A DNA stretch of 58,231 nucleotides from a virus. Every line of letters begins with the position of its first letter. The first letter of the stretch is position 1. This document shows positions 19,511 through 28,699 of this stretch, one piece after another. Location: the IMG/VR virus record IMGVR_UViG_3300025759_000107, positions 1 to 58,231 of that record; one strand, 5' to 3'. The notes beneath the pieces were generated by a model, which was given only the letters and a program-made list of their open reading frames with translations, had not been told where the DNA came from and made no database searches. The translations under genes were made by a program, and so were the position numbers.

Positions 19511-19891
19511 AGCAACCGAATAACAGAACTAATAACACAAATCAGAGAACTACCGGACAGGCCAACTTTAGAACCCGGAGACTGCTACATGCAAAGGTAC
19601 GGAACAACTTCGGTCCGTGTATGGTCTTACAGAGTTCGACCATTGACATCAGTTGGAATCCCACGAAACTTAATCACATCGAGAGTTTCATATCACAGGG
19701 TCAACCAAGGCAGAAGCCGTTTCCCCGACACTATTTACGACTTAGAAGTTGAAGTACCTCATAACACATCAGCAGACGGTCGAGACTGTGTATGTGGTTG
19801 TAATGAATTAACAAATGAGTTGTATGCTGAGTTGGCGAATGAGGGCTTCAATGTCTACTGGGGCGGCAGAACCCACTGGTTAGACAGGTGA
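19508..19891 (+). CDS. Hypothetical protein, 127 residues
   Basis: No family recognised. The protein is basic in its middle, with a short cysteine cluster (CVCGC near 97-101) that might bind a metal. It has its own promoter and stands alone before the helicase operon. Confidence 0.7.
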   Translation: MSNRITELITQIRELPDRPTLEPGDCYMQRYGTTSVRVWSYRVRPLTSVGIPRNLITSRVSYHRVNQGRSRFPDTIYDLEVEVPHNTSADGRDCVCGCNELTNELYAELANEGFNVYWGGRTHWLDR

Positions 19892-19909
19892 ATTAATAAT
19901 GGTGGGGTT

Positions 19910-19960
19910 GCACCCCCTATTTGCCCCGAAGGTAATACCTCAAAAAAGCCGAGGGGGTGC
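19910..19960 (+). repeat. Inverted repeat GCACCCCC / GGGGGTGC
   Basis: Perfect 8-base arms at 19910-19917 and 19953-19960 enclosing a smaller GGTAATACC hairpin. A GGTGGGG element preceded by TAATAAT (19894-19907) stands just before it but has no start codon at the usual distance, so a small RNA or a terminator are both possible. Confidence 0.35.
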
Positions 19961-20036
19961 GTGTCCATCGGGGTGGGTTTAGGTTATTTCCCAATACATT
20001 AGCACGCATCTCTTCGCATCTCTAATACAACCCTCA

Positions 20037-20068
20037 TTATATTGGTGGGGTATATCTGAACCATCATG
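20037..20068 (+). promoter_or_regulatory. Class I leaderless promoter (TATA plus GGTGGGG)
   Basis: TTATATT at 20037, GGTGGGG exactly 7 bases from its start (20044), and ATG at 20066, 29 bases from the TATA start. Confidence 0.75.
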
Positions 20069-21805
20069 GCCGTCGTGAGAATCAACATTCCAAGCAAATC
20101 AAAACTTCCAAATCTTTGGGATGAGATACAACCGGATTTTCCAATGCCTTCACCTAGAAAGTTTCAGAATGAAGCATTATCAGTTATCTATCACGCATTG
20201 AAGAAAGATGAGTTTGACAACATAGTTATTCAAGCCCCTACTGGAATAGGGAAATCAGCCATAGCCATGACCGTTCAAGCACAGTTTCAGTCTGCTTATC
20301 TATTGACTCCGAGCCTCGGCCTCGCAACCCAGTATCTTGCCGACTACGGTCATGTTGTGAAAGAAGTGAGGGGTCGCTCCAATTTTCCTTGTTGGGTGAA
20401 GAGTGGTACTGCTGACGGTGCTCCTTGTTGGACGAAGAGAGGTGGTTCTTGTCCACATTCGAAAGAGACCGACCCCTGCCCCTACTACGAACAAAAGTTC
20501 GCTGCCTCTGACGCACGAATCACCCTATCCAATCCGGCTTATTTGTTTAGGGTAATACAGGGCGACCAAAGATTTGAACAAAGAGACTTCGCTATTATAG
20601 ATGAGGCACACAGGATGGAAGGATTTCTTCTTGACCTTCTCGGCACTAGAATATCAGAGAAAGACTGGCAAAAAGTACATGGTCCAAAATGGAACTTTCC
20701 AATGCACTATCACCCTGCCGACTGGCTTGATGATGTAAAGGACTTCGTGAAGTCTTGCGATATGCACCTCAAGGCTGCCGAGGATGAAGAAGATGATGTA
20801 AAGATAAAGGCGTTCCGTAGTATCTTAGAGAAAGGAACTACGATTCTCACACTTCTGCAACAACCGGATAACGTGGTTGTCAAAATGGATAAGACAAGAT
20901 TCGGTAGGTTTGTTGAGTTCAAGCCAGTTCGGGTTCGTGATTATGCAGTTGACATGCTTGATTCAGTTGCGAGAAAAAGAATCTTCTTGTCTGCTACTAT
21001 ACTTGACGTAGATACGTACCTTCATTCTATGGGACTTGAGGACCAGAAAACTCTCTACATCAACATTACCGAAAGTCCATTCCCCAAAGATTGCTTCAAC
21101 ATTCATTATGCTCCCGTTGGCTCTATGTCATACTCGAAGAGAGATGCAACTATTCCAAAACAAGTCAAAGCAATAATCGGAATAATGGAAAAATATCCGA
21201 ACAAGCGTGGTGTCGTTTTACCTCATACACATTACATAAGGAAGGGCATAGTTGAAGGTTTGAGAGCAGCAGGTTACGGAGACCGAGTTGTAACTCACGA
21301 TTCAGATGCAGGGGGTCGAGATTCAGCCATTGATTATTTCATGACAAGTAAAGAAAACAACTTAGTTTTAATCTCGACTTATGTCAATGAGGGGTTTGAC
21401 TTCAAAGGTAAACTAGCCGAGTGGTTGGTATTGTGTAAAGTACCCTATTTACCTGTTATAGACCCTGTTATATCGACTCGATTGACAGAAGACGAACATG
21501 CATGGCGGAGAAAGTATGAAGGCACTGAGGATTGTCCATACGAGCCACCTAGTAAGTATAGTAATGGGATGTGTGGTTCGTTCAGTTGTCCCGCTCCTTG
21601 TAAGAAATGGTACAACCTTCAAACTGCGTTGACTATCGTTCAAGGTGCAGGTAGAATAGTACGTTCACCAAAAGACAAAGGTCAAATATTCATCTTGGAT
21701 TCTTCGTGGGCTAGATTCCAAAGGATGAATGCAGGTATGCTACCTGCTTGGTTCAGAAACAATATCGGACCTATGCCCGCATGGTTAAGGAGACACGTAG
21801 GATGA
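20066..21805 (+). CDS. XPD/DinG-family superfamily 2 DNA helicase
   Basis: A 579-residue ATP-dependent helicase. Walker A is APTGIGKSA (57-65), motif II is DEAH (179-182), and motif VI is QGAGRIVRS in the C-terminal part. Four Cys between motifs I and II (109, 121, 129, 138) match the iron-sulfur cluster position of XPD, Rad3 and DinG. Such enzymes unwind DNA 5' to 3' during repair or R-loop removal. The class I promoter places the start. It leads an operon with two small genes joined by ATGA overlaps. Confidence 0.9.
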   Translation: MAVVRINIPSKSKLPNLWDEIQPDFPMPSPRKFQNEALSVIYHALKKDEFDNIVIQAPTGIGKSAIAMTVQAQFQSAYLLTPSLGLATQYLADYGHVVKEVRGRSNFPCWVKSGTADGAPCWTKRGGSCPHSKETDPCPYYEQKFAASDARITLSNPAYLFRVIQGDQRFEQRDFAIIDEAHRMEGFLLDLLGTRISEKDWQKVHGPKWNFPMHYHPADWLDDVKDFVKSCDMHLKAAEDEEDDVKIKAFRSILEKGTTILTLLQQPDNVVVKMDKTRFGRFVEFKPVRVRDYAVDMLDSVARKRIFLSATILDVDTYLHSMGLEDQKTLYINITESPFPKDCFNIHYAPVGSMSYSKRDATIPKQVKAIIGIMEKYPNKRGVVLPHTHYIRKGIVEGLRAAGYGDRVVTHDSDAGGRDSAIDYFMTSKENNLVLISTYVNEGFDFKGKLAEWLVLCKVPYLPVIDPVISTRLTEDEHAWRRKYEGTEDCPYEPPSKYSNGMCGSFSCPAPCKKWYNLQTALTIVQGAGRIVRSPKDKGQIFILDSSWARFQRMNAGMLPAWFRNNIGPMPAWLRRHVG

Positions 21806-22134
21806 ATAAGAAACAGTTGGTATTCAAAAAACGAAATCCAGATTTCATCAATGAGTTGAAAAGAAAGAGAGAGATAATGTGTTTTGTTATGCATGAAAAC
21901 GGAGAACCGTTATACAAATCTGCCGAGGCTCTTTGGAGTAAAGTCAATCGACAATATCAAAAACATGGTTATGTCAAGAATAAAGCATGGATAGAGTGGA
22001 TAGGTTTTCGAGAGTTATTCTGGGAGAGGCTTGTTGATTCTCATAACGATTGGATAAGTACACGTGAGGACATTCAAAGATATGCTACTATAAGCAAAAG
22101 AGCATCTATCATAATGGGGGATGAAGAGGAATGA
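21802..22134 (+). CDS. Hypothetical basic protein, 110 residues
   Basis: It begins MNKKQLVFKKRNPDF at an ATG overlapping the helicase stop; an earlier in-frame ATG inside the helicase gene is less likely. It is helical and rich in Lys, Arg and Trp, with no recognised motif. Co-translation with the helicase suggests a partner role in DNA metabolism, but that is inference. Confidence 0.75.
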   Translation: MNKKQLVFKKRNPDFINELKRKREIMCFVMHENGEPLYKSAEALWSKVNRQYQKHGYVKNKAWIEWIGFRELFWERLVDSHNDWISTREDIQRYATISKRASIIMGDEEE

Positions 22135-22409
22135 CAAGATACCTAATGAATAGGACAATACCGAACAAAGTCCTTGCTCCTTCAACTGAATCTCAACCCG
22201 CACGTGAGTGTGAAGTGGTGGGGTTGTTCACCCTACCCGAATGTCCTAATTGTAAAAGAAAAGGACCAGTTGATTGCATGGCTCTAGGACCGGGCAATTT
22301 GTGGCCGAATAGCGTAGTTATATGTGGAGACAATGACTGCGGTTTGTATTGGTCGCTAGTATCACAATTTCCACCGGACACAAAATGGCGGTCTGATGTA
22401 ACACCTTAA
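22131..22409 (+). CDS. Small zinc-ribbon-like protein, 92 residues
   Basis: The start overlaps the previous stop (ATGA). The core CPNCKRKGPVDC and later ICGDNDCG supply two Cys pairs, as in zinc ribbons. Function unknown; it belongs to the helicase operon. Confidence 0.75.
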   Translation: MTRYLMNRTIPNKVLAPSTESQPARECEVVGLFTLPECPNCKRKGPVDCMALGPGNLWPNSVVICGDNDCGLYWSLVSQFPPDTKWRSDVTP

Positions 22410-22436
22410 GAGGGTGAGGATAAGGAGAGGGGGAAT

Positions 22437-24392
22437 ATGGTTCACGTAAGACAGTCAAGTGAAAACGCAACAGTGTATCACGTTGAAGAGATTGGTTATG
22501 ATATAGTCTTGACTTTCTTGTCTGCGACAAAAGGCCGCATGGACTTCTCTGTATCTCTGAATGATGAGCCTAAAGGTAAAGTGAATGTCCTATCTCAATA
22601 CAGTATCAAGCGTCTAGCAAAAGACTGTAAAATAAAAGATGAAGATTTCCAAACCAACTTACTCAAGGCGGGTCTTATTCTAAAGGATGGAGAATACGAA
22701 GCGGCAGAGTTTGTATCTGCTGAAAAGAAAGAAGCCGAATCATTGTATGGTGATATAGAAGATAAAGATGTAAACGATTTTCTTGGAGACGCTGCCTTAC
22801 TAGATAAGGTGAATAAAATACTCCACGAATCAAGAGACATGCCGTTTGTCGGTGATGATGCTAATCTCATTCTCACATTCTTAGTTATGTTATCATGTAA
22901 AACAGATGCACCATTGAATCTCGAATTGATAGGTCAATCGGCATCTGGAAAAACATACATGACACTGACTGCTAGAAACGGTTTCCCCAAATCTATGTGC
23001 ATGGTATTAGCGGGTGCATCGAGAGAAGCAATGAAGTATGACTATGATGAAATTGATGAGGACGGCAACTTCATTGTCAACGTGGATGGGAAATGTATTA
23101 TCATCTTAGAGAAAGACGAATCGTTTGCATTCATTCAGAGGATGAAGCCGCTCATGTCCGGCGACGATAAGGAGTTGGTTTGGAAAACTCCGATGAAGAA
23201 TGAAATGACAGGAGAGATTGAGACTAGAGATTTCATTATCAGAGGACAACCTGCTTTCATTACATTAACAACTAGAAACCCAAAAGAACAGGAACAAATC
23301 ACAAGACAACTTTTGATGACACCTCAAACATCTGTAAGTAAAGTTGGAAATGTTGTTCGTAATCAATTGATGGCGAAGGCTCGACCCGAAACTTTCACCG
23401 TGAATCCATTGGTTCATACTTTACAAGCATCTATGCTATCCCTTAGAAAGAACAGAGTACGAAATATATTCGCACCTTTGTTGGCTGAGTTTTTCCCATC
23501 GAGAAATGCTCAACATCAGAGGGACGTGAAAAAAGTCCTATCAGTAATCGACGCAGTTACGTTATTACATAGTCATCAACGTCCAACACAGACTGACAAA
23601 ACAGGAACATACATTCTATCTTCTATCGAGGATAATATTGTTGGCTTGTTATTATGCGACATTGTACTTCGTGCTTCATTGTCGGGTGTACCGGACGATG
23701 CGTGGAATACATTCTTGCAGATGCAAACAATGGCAGATTCAAAACGCCGACTCACAATTGATGCTATTCAACAGTGGTTAAACCTTCACGCATTCTCGGT
23801 TTCAAAATCTCAAATCAAGGAGAAGCATTTGCCTACATTAGAAGATGCGGGTCTCATCGAAGTTGCCAATCGAGGTGGTGGCCGAGGTGGTAGCCGCAAG
23901 ACATACAAGATAGTTAAGTCGAGAGAAGGACTACTAGATACATATGCGCTAACACCATTATTCATAGAGGCGGTTCGAGATAATCTGAAAGATGTAATCG
24001 CAGACTTTTCAGATGTACTTGGAACATCAGAACGAGCGAAATCAATCCGAGCATTAACAAAAAACGAAGGTAAGATACTCCGTAGCATCGGATGTAAAAC
24101 CAAAGAGGAATCTGAGATTTGGCGAAGTCTATTCTTGCCGAATTATTTCAGAACAACAAACAAAGGCAACTTACTATGGAAAATAATAGGAACGTCTGAT
24201 AATCGAGATGTGTTATACTCCGGTCGAGCATGGTTCGATAATACTTGGGAATCAAAGGCTACCGAGAAACTTGAGGCTAAGAGAGAGTTGAGAGAAGAAA
24301 TGAGAGTTACCACAATGAAAACAGCCGACATAGATAATGACTCCCTTTGGGATAGTTTGATGGAATCCCACTTAGAGGACTTAGAGGAATGA
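22437..24392 (+). CDS. AAA+ ATPase with winged-helix tail, candidate replicative helicase
   Basis: A 651-residue protein with Walker A GQSASGKT (166-173) and a Walker B-like IIILEKDE (221-228). The sensor-like strand PAFITLTTRNP follows. The region after about 430 reads as a winged helix (LTIDAIQQWLNLH, then LEDAGLIEVANRGG). This build of an N-terminal domain, a single AAA+ core and a C-terminal winged helix resembles MCM-like viral helicases, but I cannot prove membership. A purine-rich Shine-Dalgarno (GGAGAGGGGG) precedes the ATG. No other obvious replicative helicase is present in the window, which strengthens the guess. Alternatives are a motor for recombination or transcription. Confidence 0.7.
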   Translation: MVHVRQSSENATVYHVEEIGYDIVLTFLSATKGRMDFSVSLNDEPKGKVNVLSQYSIKRLAKDCKIKDEDFQTNLLKAGLILKDGEYEAAEFVSAEKKEAESLYGDIEDKDVNDFLGDAALLDKVNKILHESRDMPFVGDDANLILTFLVMLSCKTDAPLNLELIGQSASGKTYMTLTARNGFPKSMCMVLAGASREAMKYDYDEIDEDGNFIVNVDGKCIIILEKDESFAFIQRMKPLMSGDDKELVWKTPMKNEMTGEIETRDFIIRGQPAFITLTTRNPKEQEQITRQLLMTPQTSVSKVGNVVRNQLMAKARPETFTVNPLVHTLQASMLSLRKNRVRNIFAPLLAEFFPSRNAQHQRDVKKVLSVIDAVTLLHSHQRPTQTDKTGTYILSSIEDNIVGLLLCDIVLRASLSGVPDDAWNTFLQMQTMADSKRRLTIDAIQQWLNLHAFSVSKSQIKEKHLPTLEDAGLIEVANRGGGRGGSRKTYKIVKSREGLLDTYALTPLFIEAVRDNLKDVIADFSDVLGTSERAKSIRALTKNEGKILRSIGCKTKEESEIWRSLFLPNYFRTTNKGNLLWKIIGTSDNRDVLYSGRAWFDNTWESKATEKLEAKRELREEMRVTTMKTADIDNDSLWDSLMESHLEDLEE

Positions 24393-24401
24393 TGACGCTC
24401 T

Positions 24402-24434
24402 TTATATGGGTGGGGATTTCTGACTTTGAATATG
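24402..24434 (+). promoter_or_regulatory. Class I leaderless promoter
   Basis: TTATATG at 24402, GGTGGGG at 24409 (7 bases on), ATG at 24432 (30 bases). This spacing selects the ATG over a TTG at 24426. Confidence 0.7.
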
Positions 24435-25586
24435 CCGTCAAAGACCGCTAGTAAAACAAAGAAATTGCCAAAGAACGTACAGAGCCGTTTACAGCCCTAC
24501 ATTGATAGGGGTGTTCAGAACGGTATTTTCGTGGATGATTCTCCAGTCGTCGACCTTTTCTCAAGAAAAGCAAACGACCCGAATCTACGTGAAACAATTC
24601 AAGCATTAGGTGGAATGAAATCACCTGCCGCTCAAGGATTCGTAACTGATTGTGTCCTTACTGATTTGTCTAACATCCTACGTCAAAAATCGTACACTGC
24701 TCATATGGATGTATGGGAAGTTGCTCACCGAACAGTCGGAATCGCAAAAGGAAATCCACGCCCAGTATGTTTCATCTACGGTCAAGCCGTTATTGAAGAT
24801 GGCGACGCAGTAATGGACGCTGCTATGTTCAGTATGTCTCTATGGGATGACGACGCAGCAATCGCAGATGACCTTGTAAGAGGCTCATGGAAGGCTGCTG
24901 TATCATGTAGAAACCTAGATGCTGAAATGCTAGACCTAAGACCATTGACAGGCTTAACAGCGTTCAATGAAGAAGAATACGACCACTCACCTGCTGAGGA
25001 CGTTCTACGTAACTTGTATGACGTTACAGACATAGCAGACTTAGAGGACGACATCTCAAGAACACCAAGAGACTACCGTCTAGTTGAAGCGACTGTATCA
25101 TATGCAGGGGTTCAGACTTCAAGGACTGGAAATCAATTCGGTAAAGTCTTACTAAAGGACGAATCAACTATGACTATGGATGCTATCGAGAGCGGTGAAA
25201 ACCTTATGCTCAACTGTATTACTACACCCGACATTGCATCTCGCTATGGTCGATATTCAAGAATCCTAGCACTCATTACAACCAAAGTAAATGGTGAATA
25301 CGGACTATCCGCAAACCTAGAAATCGCAGTCGGTCTAGTGGTTGTTGAACCACCAAAGCCGGAAGTACCCGAAGCAGTAGCAGGGGATGACGGTGCAGAC
25401 GACGCAGCAGATTATTTTGCTGACGACGATGACGAAGAAACACAAGACTCCACAGTTGAAGAAACCGTTGAAGAGACCGCAACAGACGGCTCTATTGAGG
25501 CGGAATCTGACACGGAAACTGTAGAGGGTGATGCCGAATCTCACGAAGCCCCGTCAACTGATGACGACTGGGATGACTGGGAGTAA
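24432..25586 (+). CDS. Single-stranded DNA-binding protein candidate with acidic tail
   Basis: A 384-residue protein. The N-terminal part is basic (MPSKTASKTKKLPKNVQSR) and the segment from about 215 to 300 has OB-like strands (YRLVEATVSYAGVQTS, FGKVLLKD). The last 75 residues are almost wholly Asp, Glu, Ser and Thr, ending DDDWDDWE. Acidic tails ending in an aromatic residue plus acidic residues are typical of bacterial and phage SSBs, where they recruit replication partners. High expression is plausible from its own promoter. The call is inferred from composition, tail and neighbours (AAA+ ATPase and RecA-like ATPase). Confidence 0.6.
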   Translation: MPSKTASKTKKLPKNVQSRLQPYIDRGVQNGIFVDDSPVVDLFSRKANDPNLRETIQALGGMKSPAAQGFVTDCVLTDLSNILRQKSYTAHMDVWEVAHRTVGIAKGNPRPVCFIYGQAVIEDGDAVMDAAMFSMSLWDDDAAIADDLVRGSWKAAVSCRNLDAEMLDLRPLTGLTAFNEEEYDHSPAEDVLRNLYDVTDIADLEDDISRTPRDYRLVEATVSYAGVQTSRTGNQFGKVLLKDESTMTMDAIESGENLMLNCITTPDIASRYGRYSRILALITTKVNGEYGLSANLEIAVGLVVVEPPKPEVPEAVAGDDGADDAADYFADDDDEETQDSTVEETVEETATDGSIEAESDTETVEGDAESHEAPSTDDDWDDWE

Positions 25587-25591
25587 GCAGT

Positions 25592-25623
25592 TTAATTAGG
25601 TGGAGAACGGAGAGATTCATATG
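25592..25623 (+). promoter_or_regulatory. Class I leaderless promoter
   Basis: TTAATTA at 25592, GGTGGAG at 25599 (7 bases on), ATG at 25621 (29 bases). It selects ATG 25621 over a GTG at 25600 inside the element. Confidence 0.7.
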
Positions 25624-26517
25624 GTAAAATCAGCAAAGAAGAAAACAGAAGCCTACGCTAATTTGATTGCATCTTGTGATACAGGAGATTCAATGGTGAA
25701 GATAAGACCACGCCACATGAAACTGCAAGGTTTCAGCGGTGCGGGTAAATCCACTTTCGCTCTGAAACATTTTGCTTATCATAGTGAAGGACGAGACCCT
25801 TCTGAATGCTTGATGACGATTATTGACTGCGACCTTGAAGGCCAAGCCGACTTGGTAGCACGTGAAGATATTCTACCACCGTCTCTCCGTTCTCGCCTAT
25901 ACCGTAAGGTATGTCGTAACCCACAAGAAGTCAATGATATGGTTCTAGCATTCATTGATTTACATAGACAACACGCTGCTGAATATCCAGACGGCGTTCG
26001 TGTAATGGTTATGGAAAATGAAGGAGCATATTACCTATCATGCCGTGATTATTATTCACAAGAAGTACACGGTAAGTCCGAAGGTGAACTATTACTTGCT
26101 AGACAACAACAAGCAGTAGCAGAAGGGAAAAAGACACTACCTGCATTCGCAGAAGGTCAAATGCACTCTTACAAAGTAATCAACAAATTATTTTTCCAAC
26201 CATACGAGAGACTCAAAATTGGTGGAGAGTTGTATAACTATCACTTCTTATCTACGGTACTACTTAGACAATATACCCAAGACTACGGAACTGCAAACGA
26301 GAAACAAGTGGTTTCAGCAGCGGGCAGACCAGACCAAACCGACCCTCTCTTTGATTGGATTATTGAACTATCTCAGCAACAGCGAACCAAAGGCGGAGAG
26401 ACACAAGTAAGACACACAGCGCATGTAAAGAAATCACGTGCTTGTAAGCCATTCAGAATAGACAACCCAACACCAGAAAGATTCTGGGATGCCGCTAGAA
26501 AGCAGGGGATGAACTGA
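25621..26517 (+). CDS. P-loop ATPase, RecA/Sak4-like
   Basis: This 298-residue ATPase has Walker A GFSGAGKST near residue 38-46, a Walker B-type strand VRVMVMENEG and a conserved-looking acidic strand MTIIDCDLEG. The size and layout resemble phage Sak4-type single-strand annealing ATPases and small RecA-fold proteins. The gene follows the SSB candidate, which is the usual partner of Sak4. A generic AAA ATPase is the alternative. The stop immediately precedes the ATG of the dioxygenase gene. Confidence 0.7.
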   Translation: MVKSAKKKTEAYANLIASCDTGDSMVKIRPRHMKLQGFSGAGKSTFALKHFAYHSEGRDPSECLMTIIDCDLEGQADLVAREDILPPSLRSRLYRKVCRNPQEVNDMVLAFIDLHRQHAAEYPDGVRVMVMENEGAYYLSCRDYYSQEVHGKSEGELLLARQQQAVAEGKKTLPAFAEGQMHSYKVINKLFFQPYERLKIGGELYNYHFLSTVLLRQYTQDYGTANEKQVVSAAGRPDQTDPLFDWIIELSQQQRTKGGETQVRHTAHVKKSRACKPFRIDNPTPERFWDAARKQGMN

Positions 26518-27090
26518 ATGATGAAACACCCTGCATGGTTAATGTGGTCTGAGGCTATTCCATCAGATGTTATTGATGGATGGGTTGAGAAGTGTGTAAA
26601 ACTTCCTGTTCAAAAAGCGTCTACTTTCAGAACTGGAGACGATGGCGACGATGAGAATGATGGACATAGGAAAACCGATATTCGATGGATTCCAAACGAT
26701 GACGTTTACAAGGAATTACATAACACAGTTTGGGAATATGCTATGGCAGCAAACCAACACTTCGGTGTCTCGGTTTCCACATTACCACCGCTACAATTTA
26801 CAGAGTATTCAGATGTTGGACATCATTATGATTCACACCACGATATTGACTACATGAGACAAGATGGTCGCCATAGGAAATTAAGCGTGGTTATACAATT
26901 GACTGACCCCGATGAATACGAAGGTGGAGAATTAGGATTCTCTCATACTGCTTCACCTGCTCCAATAGACCTAGCAAAGAAAGGGTCAATCATAGTATTC
27001 CCTTCGTATCATGAACACTACGTAACCCCTATTACCAGTGGACACCGAAAGTCTTTGGTTGGATGGATAGAAGGACCTAGATGGCAATAA
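26518..27090 (+). CDS. 2-oxoglutarate/Fe(II) dioxygenase, prolyl-4-hydroxylase type
   Basis: The 190-residue protein has the full double-stranded beta-helix signature: iron ligands H107-x-D109 and H167, and 2-oxoglutarate-binding R177. The pattern GGELGF then KKGSIIVFPSYHEHYVTPITSGHRKS is that of the PKHD-type hydroxylases. These enzymes hydroxylate proline or other residues using oxygen and 2-oxoglutarate. The same genome encodes three Gly-Pro-Thr collagen-like proteins, which are obvious possible substrates; nucleic acid or another protein is also possible. It sits at the end of the SSB/ATPase unit. Confidence 0.9.
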   Translation: MMKHPAWLMWSEAIPSDVIDGWVEKCVKLPVQKASTFRTGDDGDDENDGHRKTDIRWIPNDDVYKELHNTVWEYAMAANQHFGVSVSTLPPLQFTEYSDVGHHYDSHHDIDYMRQDGRHRKLSVVIQLTDPDEYEGGELGFSHTASPAPIDLAKKGSIIVFPSYHEHYVTPITSGHRKSLVGWIEGPRWQ

Positions 27091-27103
27091 TTAAGCGTTT
27101 AAT

Positions 27104-27110
27104 TTATACG
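27104..27110 (+). promoter_or_regulatory. TATA-like box of the RecB-like nuclease gene
   Basis: TTATACG starts 29 bases before the ATG at 27133. The GGTGGGG element is absent here. Confidence 0.5.
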
Positions 27111-27132
27111 ACACTTAAGATACGCTTTCATT

Positions 27133-28329
27133 ATGAAAGTACCCTACTTATCGGCCAGTAGACTAAAAATGGCGAAAAACTGCACACAACAATATGAGTA
27201 TCATTATGACCCCAAGTCTGATGATGAAATAACGCTTAAGGCAAAAGCGAACCACAGGGATTCTAGTCAAGCGGCTAGAGTCGGAACAAATGTTCACAAT
27301 GCACTAGAGCATTGGCGTAAGCCAGATGAAGATGGTAAAACTGGCAAACTAACATTCGACCGTCTAATGGAATTGTACGAAAAAGAAAACGCAATTTCAG
27401 AAGTCGATTTTCAATTCTATCAAGATGGTAAATCTATGCTGACCCGTTGGTTCGACCGTAGGGGTCGTCAACCAGTAAGAATCATCGACACAGAAAGAGG
27501 ATTTGGAACACATCGAAATCCTTACAAATTATCAAACGGAACACCAGTATTCGGTTTCATTGACGCTATCTTGGAACACAGGGATGGAACAATTGAACTT
27601 CTTGATTACAAGACTCAAAGGGCTGACATAACTCAAGCCGAGGCTGATAATTCAATACAGGCCGGAATCTATCTTGCAGTTGCTAGAGAGTGGTGGCCGG
27701 AAAAGAAAATCAAGTTTTCATTCGACTTGCTACGCTACGGCGTAGTGTCAACTACATGGTCCGATGAAAAAATCGACACGTTCAAAGATTGGTTGAAGGC
27801 TCAGTACGAATGGATTTCAAGTATCGACAAAGGTAATCCAACTATCGGAGATGGATGTAAATGGTGTGCCTTCTCTGATATATGCCCGAAGGCTCAAGAG
27901 TTGATGCAAAAAGGTGCATGGGATTTACTCGACCCTACTACGGGTGAGGACTTGGATGATATGCTAACAGAGTTAGCCACTATCAAAGCCTCTAAGCAAA
28001 TGTTAGACCGTAGACAACGTGCTATTGACGCTCATCTAAAGAACAATGTATTCGATAGGCAGATGCCTGTTGATGAATGCGTTATAGAGACGCAGAATTG
28101 GTCTGTTGTTTGGGGCGAGACCACACGAACACAATACATTCCCTCATTGGTGCAAGAACTTATTCCACCTGCTGTATTCGGTCAAATGGTTTCTCTATCC
28201 AAAACCGCTGTTGAAAAAGTTCTACCAGTTTTACCCGATGATGTTGCGCTTGAAGTCAAAAAGACTGCGATAGTTAAGCCACAGCGTAGGATGAACATAA
28301 AGAAAAAGGAATCGAAAGCAGATGAATGA
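27133..28329 (+). CDS. RecB/Cas4-like PD-(D/E)XK nuclease with iron-sulfur cysteines
   Basis: A 398-residue nuclease. It begins with LSASRLKMAKNC (Cys17), carries the alpha-helix motif GTNVHNALEHW (51-61, His55), and the catalytic core GFIDAILEHRDGTIELLDYKT with D144, D158 and K160. Cys242, Cys245 and Cys251 (CKWCAFSDIC) with Cys17 can hold a 4Fe-4S cluster as in Cas4 and AddB. It is longer than Cas4 (about 200) because of an extra C-terminal region. No CRISPR array is nearby. Likely role: exonuclease in recombination or DNA end processing. Confidence 0.88.
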   Translation: MKVPYLSASRLKMAKNCTQQYEYHYDPKSDDEITLKAKANHRDSSQAARVGTNVHNALEHWRKPDEDGKTGKLTFDRLMELYEKENAISEVDFQFYQDGKSMLTRWFDRRGRQPVRIIDTERGFGTHRNPYKLSNGTPVFGFIDAILEHRDGTIELLDYKTQRADITQAEADNSIQAGIYLAVAREWWPEKKIKFSFDLLRYGVVSTTWSDEKIDTFKDWLKAQYEWISSIDKGNPTIGDGCKWCAFSDICPKAQELMQKGAWDLLDPTTGEDLDDMLTELATIKASKQMLDRRQRAIDAHLKNNVFDRQMPVDECVIETQNWSVVWGETTRTQYIPSLVQELIPPAVFGQMVSLSKTAVEKVLPVLPDDVALEVKKTAIVKPQRRMNIKKKESKADE

Positions 28330-28663
28330 TAAAACACAAGACGACAAATACGTGCCTAGTAGTAAATATGGACAGCGACGAAAAGGTCGCTTAGGCAAGT
28401 CTGACGGTCGTAATGTGAAACGTCTTTGGAATGCTATGATGAAAGCGGGTGCAACCCATCCCGATGGCAACGCTTTGACAACAGGTCAAATTGCCGCTCT
28501 CGATAATCAACCATTCGAAATGAATCGTTTATCAAATCATCTCGCAAAGAAACCTCATCTATTCGTGTGCGTAGGTTCTGAAAAGATTTCCAGCGTAGAT
28601 GGCAGGTCCAAATATCCGCAAAAAACATGGTTGGCTTTACCGGATGCGTATGACTATAACTAA
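28322..28663 (+). CDS. Small winged-helix-like protein, 113 residues
   Basis: It overlaps the nuclease gene by 8 bases. The basic N-terminus is followed by a helix-turn-helix-like core (ALTTGQIAALDN, then EMNRLSNHLAKKPHLF) and a terminal wing (KTWLAL). Its layout matches two other small proteins in this window, at 40475-40714 and 54238-54570. A DNA-binding role is inferred. Confidence 0.6.
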   Translation: MNDKTQDDKYVPSSKYGQRRKGRLGKSDGRNVKRLWNAMMKAGATHPDGNALTTGQIAALDNQPFEMNRLSNHLAKKPHLFVCVGSEKISSVDGRSKYPQKTWLALPDAYDYN

Positions 28664-28667
28664 AAGG

Positions 28668-28699
28668 TTATATACCCCTACCCTCTCCGTTAGAACATG
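28668..28699 (+). promoter_or_regulatory. Class II leaderless promoter
   Basis: TTATATA at 28668, CTCCGTTAGA at 28685 (17 bases on), ATG at 28697 (29 bases). Confidence 0.7.

Noticed and set aside
20044-20050. GGTGGGG as a Shine-Dalgarno sequence
   Set aside because: It is about 15 bases from the ATG and locked to the TATA box, too far for ribosome binding and likely not transcribed.
27133-28329. Cas4 as evidence of a CRISPR system
   Set aside because: The protein is longer than Cas4, no Cas1, Cas2 or repeat array is present, and such nucleases are common in viruses.
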